A program made the position numbers and the translations under genes. DNA of 42,577 nucleotides, taken from positions 1-42,577 of IMG/VR virus record IMGVR_UViG_3300028837_000409; one strand, given 5' to 3'. This document shows positions 23,092 through 32,475 of the stretch, one piece after another (the stretch's first letter is position 1; every line of letters starts with the position of its first letter). Source of the stretch: a virus. The notes beneath the pieces were generated by a model. It was not told the DNA's origin, ran no database searches, and saw only the letters and a program-made list of their open reading frames with translations.

Positions 23092-23470
23092 ACGATGTAT
23101 TCCCACAGCGTTATTGTTCCAGAGCGTGAGTAAGCTCCTAAAGGGCGATGCCCCGGCGAGCTTTACTCATCTGAGTCTATCTGGTGAGTCTATGGCTGGC
23201 TTCGATAAAGACACGACAGACATCACCGATGAGATCACCAGGGAAGCAGTCTCACCCACGCTGGAGAAGACCACCGAGACGGACGACACCGTAGTGATGT
23301 CGAAGGCAAGCTGGAAGCCCGGTGCTGACACTATCTATGGTGGTGCGGTGTTCTGTGGCCTGGCAGATGCCACTATGCAGGTATTCCATGAATGGGCTGC
23401 AAGTGTGGCTTTTGAGGCCGACGACACAGTCACGGAAACCATCAAAGTGCAATCCAAGCTGGGTTCGTAA
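23084..23470 (+). CDS. hypothetical virion protein (128 aa)
   Basis: Ser/Thr/Asp-rich beta-type product with EKTTETDDTVVMSKASW and GGAVFCGLADATMQVFHEW, of the kind often found between head and tail genes. A GGAGG site precedes the ATG. A 9-bp stem-loop follows the stop. Tail or connector function is inferred from position only. Confidence 0.45.
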   Translation: MAERCIPTALLFQSVSKLLKGDAPASFTHLSLSGESMAGFDKDTTDITDEITREAVSPTLEKTTETDDTVVMSKASWKPGADTIYGGAVFCGLADATMQVFHEWAASVAFEADDTVTETIKVQSKLGS

Positions 23471-23473
23471 TGC

Positions 23474-23510
23474 TAAAAAAAGGGGGGGTAGGATTAGCCT
23501 ACCCCCTCTT
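23474..23510. terminator. stem-loop after 23470, bidirectional terminator candidate
   Basis: GGGGGTAGG (23484-23492) and CCTACCCCC (23498-23506) form a 9-bp GC-rich stem with a 5-nt loop. An A7 run lies to the left, giving U7 on the minus strand, and only TCTT on the right. It is a good leftward terminator and a weak rightward one, so it may attenuate expression of downstream tail genes. Confidence 0.6.
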
Positions 23511-23521
23511 GGGTTCTAAGC

Positions 23522-24136
23522 ATGATTTCACTAGATAGCGGCGAAACAAAGCTATTCTCACGATATTGGGGAAGGGAAGATCTGATTGACGATGAGGACT
23601 TCTGGCGGGATGTCTATGATTATTACTCTCAGGACATTGGTGATGCACCTTTACCGCTAACATACAACCCTAATACGGTCAGGATGGTATTGGAAATGTT
23701 GGACTGCCGCCCTGGGGTGTGTAGTAAATGTTGTCATTATCCGAACACTCAGCTTAACCTGAACGATATTAGACGGATAGTTGAAAACACTCGCTATACA
23801 CAGGAGGACCTGGGCAAGCTGATAGTGACCAAGGAGAATAAGTTGTCCTTGAATTGTAAGAATGGTTGCCCTTTCCTCAAGAAGCATAGATGTACGATAC
23901 ATGAATATAGGCCAGACGCGTGTTTTTTCTTCCCGATAAGTGGCAAGGCGGCTATGATTGGAGACGAGAAGGTTAAACAAATGCAAATAAGGGTCATCTG
24001 TAAGCCTGCTTTGGCCGTGGCAAGAAAGATAATCACCGAGGCAATAAGCAAGGGGAAGAGCCTATTACTGCCTGACCTGACGATAATTCCGAAGGAGATT
24101 ACAAAGCCGCATATCCCAGACCCACAGCAAAGGTAG
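23522..24136 (+). CDS. YkgJ-type cysteine-cluster protein (204 aa)
   Basis: Cysteines in the order C62, CSKCC (67-71), CKNGCPFL, CTIHEYRPDACFFFP and a later C match the zinc/iron-chelating YkgJ family (putative Fe-S or zinc cluster). An N-terminal ~60-residue acidic extension is not part of that pattern. Its place among tail genes is unexpected; it might modify a virion protein or be a cargo gene. No clear ribosome site precedes the ATG, which lies just after the stem-loop. Confidence 0.65.
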   Translation: MISLDSGETKLFSRYWGREDLIDDEDFWRDVYDYYSQDIGDAPLPLTYNPNTVRMVLEMLDCRPGVCSKCCHYPNTQLNLNDIRRIVENTRYTQEDLGKLIVTKENKLSLNCKNGCPFLKKHRCTIHEYRPDACFFFPISGKAAMIGDEKVKQMQIRVICKPALAVARKIITEAISKGKSLLLPDLTIIPKEITKPHIPDPQQR

Positions 24137-24148
24137 GACAGGAGATAA

Positions 24149-27100
24149 TTGATAGAAGAGATTATCCAAAAACGCACTAGGAATAGCAAGACGTTCCACC
24201 TTGCACCCAACAAGTATGCTTTGGATTGTGCTATAGGTGCTATCCACTACAAGGATAACTATACTGACAAATTTGAACCCTGGAAAGATATTGACCTTAC
24301 GTGGCAAGGCAACCGCATTACCAAAGCTCCTTACGAGCTAACTCATGAAGGTAAGAAACTCACTCTCAAAGATAAGAAGACTGGTGGAATCTCCACTATT
24401 GAGTTACTAGAGATTGGTGGCAAGGCCATTCCTCCTATTCCTGAGATTGCCTGGCAGAGGTCAAAGTGCTTAGTAAAAGCACTTGGGATAGCCCAAAATA
24501 CCGACCTTGAGATAGTAATTGAGAATAGTGCTGTTAGATTTAGGCGTATTCTCAAATCAGATAAAGCTCCGCACGAGGCCAAGTTCAAGGTTACTGGTGA
24601 TACTAGCCTGATTTCAGTTAAGGCTTCAGATGAAGATGGGGATTTACCTGTAGAAACAAGTCTGGAAGATGGAATACTAACTGAGACCTTAAAACCTGAT
24701 AAAGAAGTTAAATATCCTGTTAAGTGTGACCCTACTCTTAACTTACAGGTTGGGGCTAGCACTGATGATTGCCGCCGAAGACTAGATACTTCGTACTGGA
24801 ACTTGAGCGATAATTACGTAGGAGTTGGATATGCGGGTAGTTCTAATGCTCAATGGGGTAGTGGGATACGCTTTACTAACATCACAATCCCACAAGGAGC
24901 TACGATTGATACTGCTTATTTGACACTTCGCAGTATCCTAGCTAGGGCTGGTACTACATCTAACACAAGAATAAGTGCTGAGGATGTTGATGATGCAGCC
25001 ACCTTTGCTGATGATTCCAGTGCCTTTGATACCCGTTGGGCAGCCAGGACAACCGCCAGAGTGGATTGGGATAATATACCAGCCTGGTCAGTTGATGAAG
25101 AGGGTGCTGATACAATTAGTCCAGAGATAAAGACGGTAATTAAGGAGATTGTTGATAGAGGTGGATGGGCTTCTGGACAAGCTATAGTTATCTTTTGGGA
25201 GGACTTTGAGGATAGGAGCGCTCATGCTACTGATTGTGACAGGTGGGGTTATAGCTATAATGGCTCGTCAACTTATGCTCCTAAGCTTCATATTGAATAT
25301 ACAGTTGCCTATATCCGTTCGGCTACTGCCTTACTTGGCTTAACTTCAACAGCTTCTAGGGTTAGGGTTGCTATAAGAAGCGACACTGGATTATTGGGGA
25401 TACTCCCCACAGCTTCAAGAATAGGAGTTCTTACCAGAAGTGACTCAACATTGATTGGCCTATTATCAACTGCGTCAAGAACTCTAGTATTAACTCGTGC
25501 TGACACCGCCTTATTAGGATTATTGGCAACTGGTACTAGGGCTATAACCTATGCTGCCCAAATAGCAACTGCTCTATTAGGGCTGCTTTCTACAGCTTCG
25601 AGAGCGGTGGCATATACAAGGGCAGATAGCACCTTATTGGGGCTATTACCAACGGCATCAAGAACGCTAACATTGACTCGCCTCAAATCTGCTTTGCTGG
25701 GCCTGAAAGCCACAGCGTCAAGGGCAATAGTATTTACGCCTAAGAGTGCCACAGCATTGCTTGGGCTTAAAAGTACTGCAACCCGCACAATGGCACTTAC
25801 TAGAACTGACACTAGCCTATTAGGACTGAAAGCCACAGCATCTAGGGTTGTCGCTCTCGCCCGAGGCGATGCCTTGCTGCTAGGATTGAAAGCCACGGCT
25901 TCAAGGTTAGTGGCACGGGTGAGAAGTGATACCGCTTTGTTAGGCGTAAAGGCTTCGGCTACCAAAGTCGTAGTTCTAACCCGTGCTGATACTGTATTGT
26001 TAGGTCTCAAAACCTCTGGAAGTAGGGCGATAGTATATACGGCCCAAGTAGCAACCGCTCTATTGGGATTAAAGACAACCGCATCCCGCGCAGTAGCCTA
26101 TACGAGAACCGAATCTGCATTGCTCGGATTGAAGGCTAGTGGAGTGAGATTACTAGCATTGACACGGGCTGATAGCCTTTTGTTAGGGCTAAAGAGTACG
26201 GCATCAAGGCTTCTGTCATATCCTCGAACAAGCACGGCGTTACTAGGTCTCAAAGCATCACCTTCTAGGATAGTAGCTCTTTCAAGAGCTAATACTGCCC
26301 TATTAGGCCTGAAGGCTACCGCTTCTAGGGTTATTACCATAAGCAGATTGGATACAGCATTGCTTGGGCTAAAGACCACAGGCGAAAGAGAGGGCTTTTA
26401 CTTCTTCACTGGTGTTGCTCTCTTGGGGCTGAAAGCGACAGCCACCAAAACGGTAGTGCTCACTAGAACCGACACGGCTCTACTAGGACTGAAAACTGCC
26501 TATTCTAGAGTGGTTAACCTCACTCGCTCAGAGGATACATTACTAGGATTATTGCCGACTGCAAGCAGGGCGATAGCATATACTCGCAGCAATGCATTGC
26601 TGTTAGGATTGAAAGCCACTGGCGATAGGATTATTGCTCTTACGAGGATAGATACCGCCTTACTAGGTTTAAAGGCAACTGGTAGTAGGGCGATAGTCTA
26701 TACTGAGAAGGCTGCAATGGCATTGGTGGGATTGAAAACGACAGGCTCAAGATCGGTAGCCTATTCCAGAATTGATACTGCCTTGTTGGGTTTGAAAAGT
26801 ACCGCTTCAAGGGCAGTGAGTTTGATTCGTACTGATACCGCTTTGCTAGGATTGAAGTCCAGTGCCACTAGATTAGTGGCATATACCAGAGTCAAAACTG
26901 CGCTATTGGGACTAAAAGCTACTGGCTCAAAGGGATCTATCTATACTAAGGCAGCTACGGTATTGTTGGGTTTGAAGGCTACCGCGACAAGAACTGTAGT
27001 CGTGACTCGCTTAGATACGACCCTACTGGGCTTAAAGGCGACCGCTAGTAGAGTAATGACTTTAAGCCGTGCTGAGGCTGTGTTACTAGGACTCAACACA

Positions 27101-28117
27101 GCAGCCTCAAGACTGGTAGCATATAGCAGAACGAATATAGCTTTGCTAGGATTGAAGTCCAGTGCCACTAGAATTACTGTTCTCACAAGGGTCACTGCTG
27201 CCCTGCTAGGCTTAAAGACTACTGCCACTAGGCTTGTGGCTTATACCAGAATAGATACCACTCTTTTAGGATTACTCCCCACAGCATCCAGAATAGCAGT
27301 CTTCAGCAGGGTTCAGACTGCTCTACTAGGGCTGAAAACTACGGCTTCCAAGATAACGGGACTAAGTTTTGTTGGAACAGCCTTATTAGGGTTGGCAACC
27401 ACGGCGTCAAGGTCAATAGCTTATACGAGAGTCAATACTGCCTTGGTGGCACTTAAAGCAACTGGGAGCAGAATATTGGCCCAAGTGAGGAGTGATACGA
27501 CCTTGCTTGGACTAAAATCTACAGCCTCTAGGGTTGTGGCATATACACGAAGTAACTCAGCACTTGTTGGGCTTAAATCAACAGCCTCAAGAATAATCGC
27601 ATTGAGTCGAATTAATACTGCCCTACTCGGATTTAAGTCAACTGCAAGCAGAGTAATAGCTCTTATTAGGAGTTACACTGGCCTATTGGGCTTAAAGAGT
27701 ACTGCAACTAGACTCATATCTTATTCCAAGGTGGCAACTGCGTTACTGGGATTAAAGGCAACAGGTGTGAGGGTAGTAATCCTTGCCCGAAGCGATACGG
27801 CGTTGCTTGGCGTGAAAACAACTGCTAGTAGGGTACTAGGTTTGTCCAGGGCTAAAACTAGCCTTCTCGGCCTGAAAGGGACGGCCACAAGGGTTATCTC
27901 TATTAGCCGCTCAGATAGTGCGCTGGTTGGTCTAAAGGCAACGGCATCAAGGGTGATAGCCCTAACTCGTACTGGCACGACTCAACTGGGGCTGAAAGCC
28001 ACGGCGGAATCAGTGTTTTGGCGTATGTTGAAGATTATAACAGCCTTGGGAAGAGTGCATGCGTTGAAAGCGGCGAATGGGGTGATTTATCGAATCATTG
28101 GAAAGGAAATGAAATAG
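24149..28117 (+). CDS. giant repeat-containing tail-fibre/adhesin-like protein (1322 aa)
   Basis: TTG start preceded by CAGGAG. Residues 1-210 are beta-rich and unrecognised. Residues about 210-390 read as a beta-sandwich with GIRFTNITIPQGATIDTAYL, AWSVDEEGADTISPEIK and APKLHIEYT, like DNRLRE/CBM-type surface-binding domains. From about residue 395 to 1300 there are 44 complete and one degenerate copies of a 20-residue unit with consensus LLGLKATASRVVALTRTDTA (four copies have 21 residues). The last ~25 residues form a short cap. The repeat region is strongly basic (typically K, R, R and one D per unit). A long shaft or beta-solenoid carrying a receptor-binding head is the likeliest role; other readings are listed in the findings. 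Confidence 0.6.
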   Translation: MIEEIIQKRTRNSKTFHLAPNKYALDCAIGAIHYKDNYTDKFEPWKDIDLTWQGNRITKAPYELTHEGKKLTLKDKKTGGISTIELLEIGGKAIPPIPEIAWQRSKCLVKALGIAQNTDLEIVIENSAVRFRRILKSDKAPHEAKFKVTGDTSLISVKASDEDGDLPVETSLEDGILTETLKPDKEVKYPVKCDPTLNLQVGASTDDCRRRLDTSYWNLSDNYVGVGYAGSSNAQWGSGIRFTNITIPQGATIDTAYLTLRSILARAGTTSNTRISAEDVDDAATFADDSSAFDTRWAARTTARVDWDNIPAWSVDEEGADTISPEIKTVIKEIVDRGGWASGQAIVIFWEDFEDRSAHATDCDRWGYSYNGSSTYAPKLHIEYTVAYIRSATALLGLTSTASRVRVAIRSDTGLLGILPTASRIGVLTRSDSTLIGLLSTASRTLVLTRADTALLGLLATGTRAITYAAQIATALLGLLSTASRAVAYTRADSTLLGLLPTASRTLTLTRLKSALLGLKATASRAIVFTPKSATALLGLKSTATRTMALTRTDTSLLGLKATASRVVALARGDALLLGLKATASRLVARVRSDTALLGVKASATKVVVLTRADTVLLGLKTSGSRAIVYTAQVATALLGLKTTASRAVAYTRTESALLGLKASGVRLLALTRADSLLLGLKSTASRLLSYPRTSTALLGLKASPSRIVALSRANTALLGLKATASRVITISRLDTALLGLKTTGEREGFYFFTGVALLGLKATATKTVVLTRTDTALLGLKTAYSRVVNLTRSEDTLLGLLPTASRAIAYTRSNALLLGLKATGDRIIALTRIDTALLGLKATGSRAIVYTEKAAMALVGLKTTGSRSVAYSRIDTALLGLKSTASRAVSLIRTDTALLGLKSSATRLVAYTRVKTALLGLKATGSKGSIYTKAATVLLGLKATATRTVVVTRLDTTLLGLKATASRVMTLSRAEAVLLGLNTAASRLVAYSRTNIALLGLKSSATRITVLTRVTAALLGLKTTATRLVAYTRIDTTLLGLLPTASRIAVFSRVQTALLGLKTTASKITGLSFVGTALLGLATTASRSIAYTRVNTALVALKATGSRILAQVRSDTTLLGLKSTASRVVAYTRSNSALVGLKSTASRIIALSRINTALLGFKSTASRVIALIRSYTGLLGLKSTATRLISYSKVATALLGLKATGVRVVILARSDTALLGVKTTASRVLGLSRAKTSLLGLKGTATRVISISRSDSALVGLKATASRVIALTRTGTTQLGLKATAESVFWRMLKIITALGRVHALKAANGVIYRIIGKEMK
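25331..28044 (+). repeat. 45 tandem 60-bp coding repeats (20-aa units)
   Basis: Period 60 bp; 44 units from 25331 to 27982 total 2652 bp, the sum of forty 60-bp and four 63-bp units, then a degenerate unit. Amino acids are conserved (LLGLK, T/S-A-S-R, T-R), while synonymous codons vary widely, so the array is old and selected at protein level. One 33-base stretch is identical at 26840-26872 and 27140-27172, exactly five units apart, a trace of recent conversion. Confidence 0.95.
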
Positions 28118-28119
28118 AG

Positions 28120-28443
28120 ATGGAAACATATCGAAGACTTGAAACGCCTAAGATTTGGGGACTTGTTAAGACCCAGAACATAGATTCAAACGGCAATCTT
28201 TCTGACGGCTCATTAGTAGACCCCGCGACCTCGCAGCAAATTATCATTGAGGATAGTTCAGGACAAATTGTGCAAGCCCTGGATGACATGACGAAATCGG
28301 TCACGGGCAAGTATTACTATGATGGTTACACAATCGCCTCGGATGCTCTTCTAGGCACATACCATTACGAGATTAGGGTTAAGGACGGTACGAAAACAAG
28401 TGTAATCCGTGGCGCATTCAAAGTGGAGGAGCAAATTGCATGA
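28120..28443 (+). CDS. hypothetical tail-associated protein (107 aa)
   Basis: I start it at 28120, right after the upstream stop, rather than the in-frame ATG at 28018 that overlaps the repeat protein by 100 bp. It has a beta-sandwich look with KYYYDGYTIASDALLGTYHYE and VKDGTKTSVIRGAFKVEE, like small phage immunoglobulin-type or chaperone-like proteins. Stop overlaps the next start by 4 nt. Confidence 0.5.
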   Translation: METYRRLETPKIWGLVKTQNIDSNGNLSDGSLVDPATSQQIIIEDSSGQIVQALDDMTKSVTGKYYYDGYTIASDALLGTYHYEIRVKDGTKTSVIRGAFKVEEQIA

Positions 28444-29504
28444 GCATAACTTTAGCTTCTATAACAGCAAAGCTTGATACCATCCTCGGAGATATTATAA
28501 GTGGCACTACAACAAGTGCAGGGAAAAGCGATAAAACTAGCCTTGTTGATTCAGGTTTGGCCCACTACCCGGATGATTATTTTGTTGGCTACACGGCATT
28601 TCTAACAGCCAGTGAGCAAGAGCAGCACATTAAGGAATTTCTTTCCCCAAGCGGAACCTTAGTAGTCTGGAAGGCGTTTTCTGCCCAAGTAGAATCTAGT
28701 ATAGCCTATAAGCTATATCGCTTCAGCCAGGCCGATAAGAAGCTGGCCTTAAATCAAGCATTGTTCGATTCCTTTCCCTCCTTCTATAAGTATGTGAGGG
28801 ATGAGACATTGTGGGGGCAGAACGCTTATGGCGAAGAATCAGAGGACGCAGAGTTCGACAAGTACAAATATGATGTCCCTTCAGGCTTCTATGGATTTCC
28901 TGACCAGATTTGGCTCCGTGAGTGTTATAAAGGAAAGCATACTGGCAGCGATGCTGCTGCTGCTTTGACTGACGGAGCCGCTAATTGGGAAACTGACGAG
29001 CTTGTAGGGGAAACCATAAGAAACAAGACCGATGGCTCAACGGGAACGGTAACGGCCAATACGGCCACAACGGTTACTGCGACTCTATCTGGTGGCACGA
29101 ACAATGACTGGGATGAAGATGATGAGTATATTGTCCCCAAGCCCAATAAGAAACCCGAAGGCTTCTACGATTTCAAGCCCCTCAAGAAGAGCGATGGCAC
29201 ATGGGAGTTCTATGCCAGTATTGGTGAGAAATACGCCATAATCCTTCTGGGTAAGCAGCAACTCACTCAGTTTACTAATGCCGCCTCTACCACAGAGCTT
29301 GATAATGCTCAGGCTGAGATATTGCGTTTCGGGGCTGCCGCTAATCTCTTCCGTATGTATGCCAACAAGATAGATGTTCAGGATACAGGAAGATTTGAAT
29401 CACTGGCTGACAGATGGGAAGCTAAGTTTTATGCGCTTATAAAGGAACATCCTATGGGACAGATGTACCCGAAAATGAAAGTAGATTGGAGTTGGGCTGA
29501 ATGA
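28440..29504 (+). CDS. hypothetical structural protein (354 aa)
   Basis: Mixed alpha/beta protein. The N-terminal ~115 residues are largely helical, and a Thr/Gly/Asp-rich beta insert lies around 165-225 (GSTGTVTANTATTVTATLSGG). The C-terminal ~60 residues are helical with FRMYANKIDV. Composition and position suit a neck, tail-completion or baseplate component; no family recognised. Coupled to both neighbours by 4-nt overlaps. Confidence 0.5.
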   Translation: MSITLASITAKLDTILGDIISGTTTSAGKSDKTSLVDSGLAHYPDDYFVGYTAFLTASEQEQHIKEFLSPSGTLVVWKAFSAQVESSIAYKLYRFSQADKKLALNQALFDSFPSFYKYVRDETLWGQNAYGEESEDAEFDKYKYDVPSGFYGFPDQIWLRECYKGKHTGSDAAAALTDGAANWETDELVGETIRNKTDGSTGTVTANTATTVTATLSGGTNNDWDEDDEYIVPKPNKKPEGFYDFKPLKKSDGTWEFYASIGEKYAIILLGKQQLTQFTNAASTTELDNAQAEILRFGAAANLFRMYANKIDVQDTGRFESLADRWEAKFYALIKEHPMGQMYPKMKVDWSWAE

Positions 29505-29743
29505 CTAAAGAAGATAGGATAGTAAAGGCGAAGAAGGACTTAAAGGATACGCTTGAGCTGCCCAATGGCAAGTTCAGGTCTATATCGGCCCAGGGCTTTA
29601 AGCATCTTGACAATGATGAGCGGGAAGCATTAAGAGAAGTCATTGAGGAAGCCGCGCTTAGTTACGAAGACTGGGAACAACAAGCTAAACGATTGTGGCC
29701 TAAAGAAGTGGTGATGAAGCCGATAGTTTGGAGGAAGAGGTAA
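29501..29743 (+). CDS. small charged protein (80 aa)
   Basis: Lys/Glu-rich helical product (LKDTLELPNGKFRSIS, DNDEREALREVIEEAALS). Overlaps both neighbours (ATGA at 29501, TAATG at 29741-29745). No family recognised. Confidence 0.5.
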   Translation: MTKEDRIVKAKKDLKDTLELPNGKFRSISAQGFKHLDNDEREALREVIEEAALSYEDWEQQAKRLWPKEVVMKPIVWRKR

Positions 29744-32067
29744 TGGCGAACACGTATGACCTAACGATTGCGTATGGCGAGACTACCCGTAACTTCATGC
29801 TCGTTAAGAATGGCAAGAACAAACTATGGCGTGTTTCGGACGCTCCGTTGCTACCACCCTCTATTATGACTACTGAGGCTTCACCTTCAAGCCTTAACCC
29901 TGAAAGAGAGATACAGGAGATTCAGGCAGATTGGCGCAGGGGTTTTCAGGACTTGATATTTGAAGACGAGAGGAAGTATTACGCCTCTTACAATTGCGAT
30001 GCCAGGTTCAAGGGCAAAGTGATGCTCAGCCCTAAGAAATTGACAGCTTTGACTATGCCCACCAGTGGCTACAGGGCAATTGACGACCCTGGTATGGAGG
30101 AGTGGGACGATGCAGCGAATTTAACATATTGGACTAAGGTTCTTGATGGGGCGACGTTAGCGAGAAGTGAAATTGAGCATGGGGGAAGTTATGCAGCTTG
30201 GCTCCAGGGTTCGAGCGGGGATAATGCCGAAATCTATCAAGACTTGCCATTTAGCACAAGCGACAGAGGAGTAGAGTTCACACTAAAGGCTTGGTGCAAG
30301 ATTGAAACTGGCATTCTTACAGCGAGAATCGGTATTGACGACGGCATAGGCGATCCAACCTGGACTGATGTTAGTGAAACCAGTTACACGCAGAAAACTT
30401 GTGTTCGCACACTTGATGCAAGTGCTACCAGGCTTCGTGTCCGTTTCTATACTGCTAGTTCTGCTAGCGTAAAAGATATGTGGATTGATGATGTAACTGT
30501 TGAGGGGGGGCTTAACACTGGTGCTTGTACCAAGATTATCAACTTTGGCTCCACAATAGTGCTTGCCTCTGGCGCATCGCTTATTAAAGAGGATTCAGGC
30601 TCTTTAACACACTTGATTGATTTTGGGGTTGACATTACCGACCTCTGCGTTTTTGAGAATCGCCTCTATATCGCTTTAGGCTGGAGCAATGCTTACTGGT
30701 ACACCTCCGATTTAAGCACATTTACAGAATCCACATTGACCAAGAATACAGCAAAGCACATGGCGGTAGTCGGGGCTAATTTCTGGATTTCCGATGCTGC
30801 CAATACTGTGACGGATAGCGATGATCCTATCAATGGTGGCACAGAGTTTGCAGCTCCCTCATATACCTTGCCAAACTCAGCATACGACATTACCGGGTTG
30901 GTGGATGATGATACAGTCGTTTTCGTTAGAAAACAGGACCAGGTTTATTATCTATCGGGTAGCGATGTCTTTCCGCTCATACCAGAACTAGCGACAGAAG
31001 TAAATACCAGTATTAATTACAAGCTCTACAAGTGGCAAGGAAAGCTTTATATCCCATCCGGCATTAACTCACTCTACGAGTATGACGATGGAGTAATAAC
31101 AAATATATCGTTGCCTCGTTATGCTCCTGCTAGTGAGGAATTTGACGAAGCCATACATGCTATTTGTGGCGATAACGAATATCTCTATGTAAGTGAAAAC
31201 TGGTCTGCTGGAGTTGATTATAGTGAAATTGTAGCAGGGCACTGGGAAACAATTGAAGGAGCGACGGATTGGGTGTGGCATCCCATCTATCACGCTGCCG
31301 ATACAAATCCCTTTGAAGTCATATTCATTTCCAACGTCACAGGCACCAAACGGTTATATGTTGGCACAGACACAGCTTCGGATGGTATTTTCCCCTATGT
31401 TATGCCAGTTGGTTATTCAGACCCATTATCTGAAAGTGGCTATGAGGTGTATAGTGTAGGGTATTTTTACACGCCCTGGTATAGAAGTAACTTTGCCAGT
31501 GAAGACAAATACTGGAAGACAATTGATGTAACGAGTATCTGTATAACGAGCAAAACAAGCATTACTGTCTATTACCAGAAGAAAGGTGATACAGGCTGGA
31601 CTGAATTAGGCAGTTGCACCACCAGTGCGCTTGCAGGTAGTGACTATCCTGCTGAAGTTACCGATACATTTAGTATAGGTGTTTCCTCAGAGAGAATAAG
31701 ATTTATGTTTTGTCTCAGTGCTACGCAAGATGATGATTATTCGCCTATTCTCTACGGTCTGGGTGGTGGTATATGCGTCAAAGGGAAGTTGCAACCTGAA
31801 CGCAAGAAGCAAATAGATGCCACGATCCTTGTTGCTCCAACCTACCGAACTCGTAACCTGGCCTATGAAGCAGTAGCAGTCTCCACGACTCTCGGCTATT
31901 TAAGAGCTATATACGCTCTCACGAGCGCAATTACCGCGACTGGCCCAGACGGAACGGCTTATACCGTTTTAGTTGACAGGGAAGGTTATGTGGAACAATT
32001 GACCTATGAGGAAGAAACTGAAAAGCATGAGAATTACTGGGTGACCTTGAAAATGCTGGAGGTGTAA
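29743..32067 (+). CDS. tail/baseplate protein with carbohydrate-binding-like and propeller-like regions (774 aa)
   Basis: The first ~35 residues (YDLTIAYGETTRNFMLVKNG) and last ~60 residues (GPDGTAYTVLVDREGYVEQL, NYWVTLKMLEV) match the two halves of the next two, much smaller, proteins. Between them lie a jelly-roll-like segment (about 105-250, with WTKVLDGATLARSEIEHGG and MWIDDVTVEG) and beta repeats resembling a propeller (FENRLYIALGWSN, DNEYLYVSENWSAG, TGTKRLYVGTDTAS). It therefore looks like a baseplate-type domain carrying a large receptor-binding insertion. The start at 29743 follows GAGGAAGAGG; an in-frame ATG 15 bp upstream is less likely. Confidence 0.55.
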   Translation: MANTYDLTIAYGETTRNFMLVKNGKNKLWRVSDAPLLPPSIMTTEASPSSLNPEREIQEIQADWRRGFQDLIFEDERKYYASYNCDARFKGKVMLSPKKLTALTMPTSGYRAIDDPGMEEWDDAANLTYWTKVLDGATLARSEIEHGGSYAAWLQGSSGDNAEIYQDLPFSTSDRGVEFTLKAWCKIETGILTARIGIDDGIGDPTWTDVSETSYTQKTCVRTLDASATRLRVRFYTASSASVKDMWIDDVTVEGGLNTGACTKIINFGSTIVLASGASLIKEDSGSLTHLIDFGVDITDLCVFENRLYIALGWSNAYWYTSDLSTFTESTLTKNTAKHMAVVGANFWISDAANTVTDSDDPINGGTEFAAPSYTLPNSAYDITGLVDDDTVVFVRKQDQVYYLSGSDVFPLIPELATEVNTSINYKLYKWQGKLYIPSGINSLYEYDDGVITNISLPRYAPASEEFDEAIHAICGDNEYLYVSENWSAGVDYSEIVAGHWETIEGATDWVWHPIYHAADTNPFEVIFISNVTGTKRLYVGTDTASDGIFPYVMPVGYSDPLSESGYEVYSVGYFYTPWYRSNFASEDKYWKTIDVTSICITSKTSITVYYQKKGDTGWTELGSCTTSALAGSDYPAEVTDTFSIGVSSERIRFMFCLSATQDDDYSPILYGLGGGICVKGKLQPERKKQIDATILVAPTYRTRNLAYEAVAVSTTLGYLRAIYALTSAITATGPDGTAYTVLVDREGYVEQLTYEEETEKHENYWVTLKMLEV

Positions 32068-32459
32068 TGAGAGCTTACGATGTGTCCTTTGAAATCTCAG
32101 CAGGGACCAAATATGGCTTCGTGCTTGCCGTTGCTGCCGGTAGGAAAGCATGGGAAGTTACGAGGCTTTATACTAAACCGCCGACTCTGATTAAGCAAAG
32201 GATTGACATGGTTATAACGGCCAGTGAGGATGATATTACGGCAAGTGGCGCAAGGCAATTAAGACGGATGGCTAAGATACTGGCTGATTTAGAGGTCTTA
32301 ATGACAGAGACAGATAATATAACGCTTACCGGCTTAGACAACGAAAGCTATCAAGTCTTACTTGACAAAGAGGGGCTGACTATCAAGACATTAATTCACG
32401 AGAAGAGCAAAGAACCAGAATACCAGGTAAGCCTCCTATGTTGGGGCTTATACACTTAA
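32067..32459 (+). CDS. baseplate-like small protein, paralogue A (130 aa)
   Basis: Paralogous to the 32476 protein and to the ends of the 774-residue protein: SAGTKYGFVLAVAAGRKAW at the N-terminus, GLDNESYQVLLDKEGL near residue 90, LLCWGLYT at the end. The central part is helical. The function of this domain is not known; the genes come right after the large tail protein, so they probably assemble with it. The start overlaps the previous stop (TAATG). Confidence 0.5.
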   Translation: MRAYDVSFEISAGTKYGFVLAVAAGRKAWEVTRLYTKPPTLIKQRIDMVITASEDDITASGARQLRRMAKILADLEVLMTETDNITLTGLDNESYQVLLDKEGLTIKTLIHEKSKEPEYQVSLLCWGLYT

Positions 32460-32475
32460 AAGGAGGTAAAAGACA

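Noticed and set aside
23471-23490. A7G7 run as a programmed frameshift site
   Set aside because: It lies after the TAA of the 23084 gene and no continuing frame follows; it is the flank of a stem-loop.
25309-27978. Several antisense open frames of 65-153 codons opposite the repeat protein
   Set aside because: They are by-products of the repeat composition, have no ribosome sites and repeat the same motifs.
25331-28044. CRISPR-like array
   Set aside because: The 60-bp units are contiguous, coding and keep one reading frame with no spacers; they are protein repeats.
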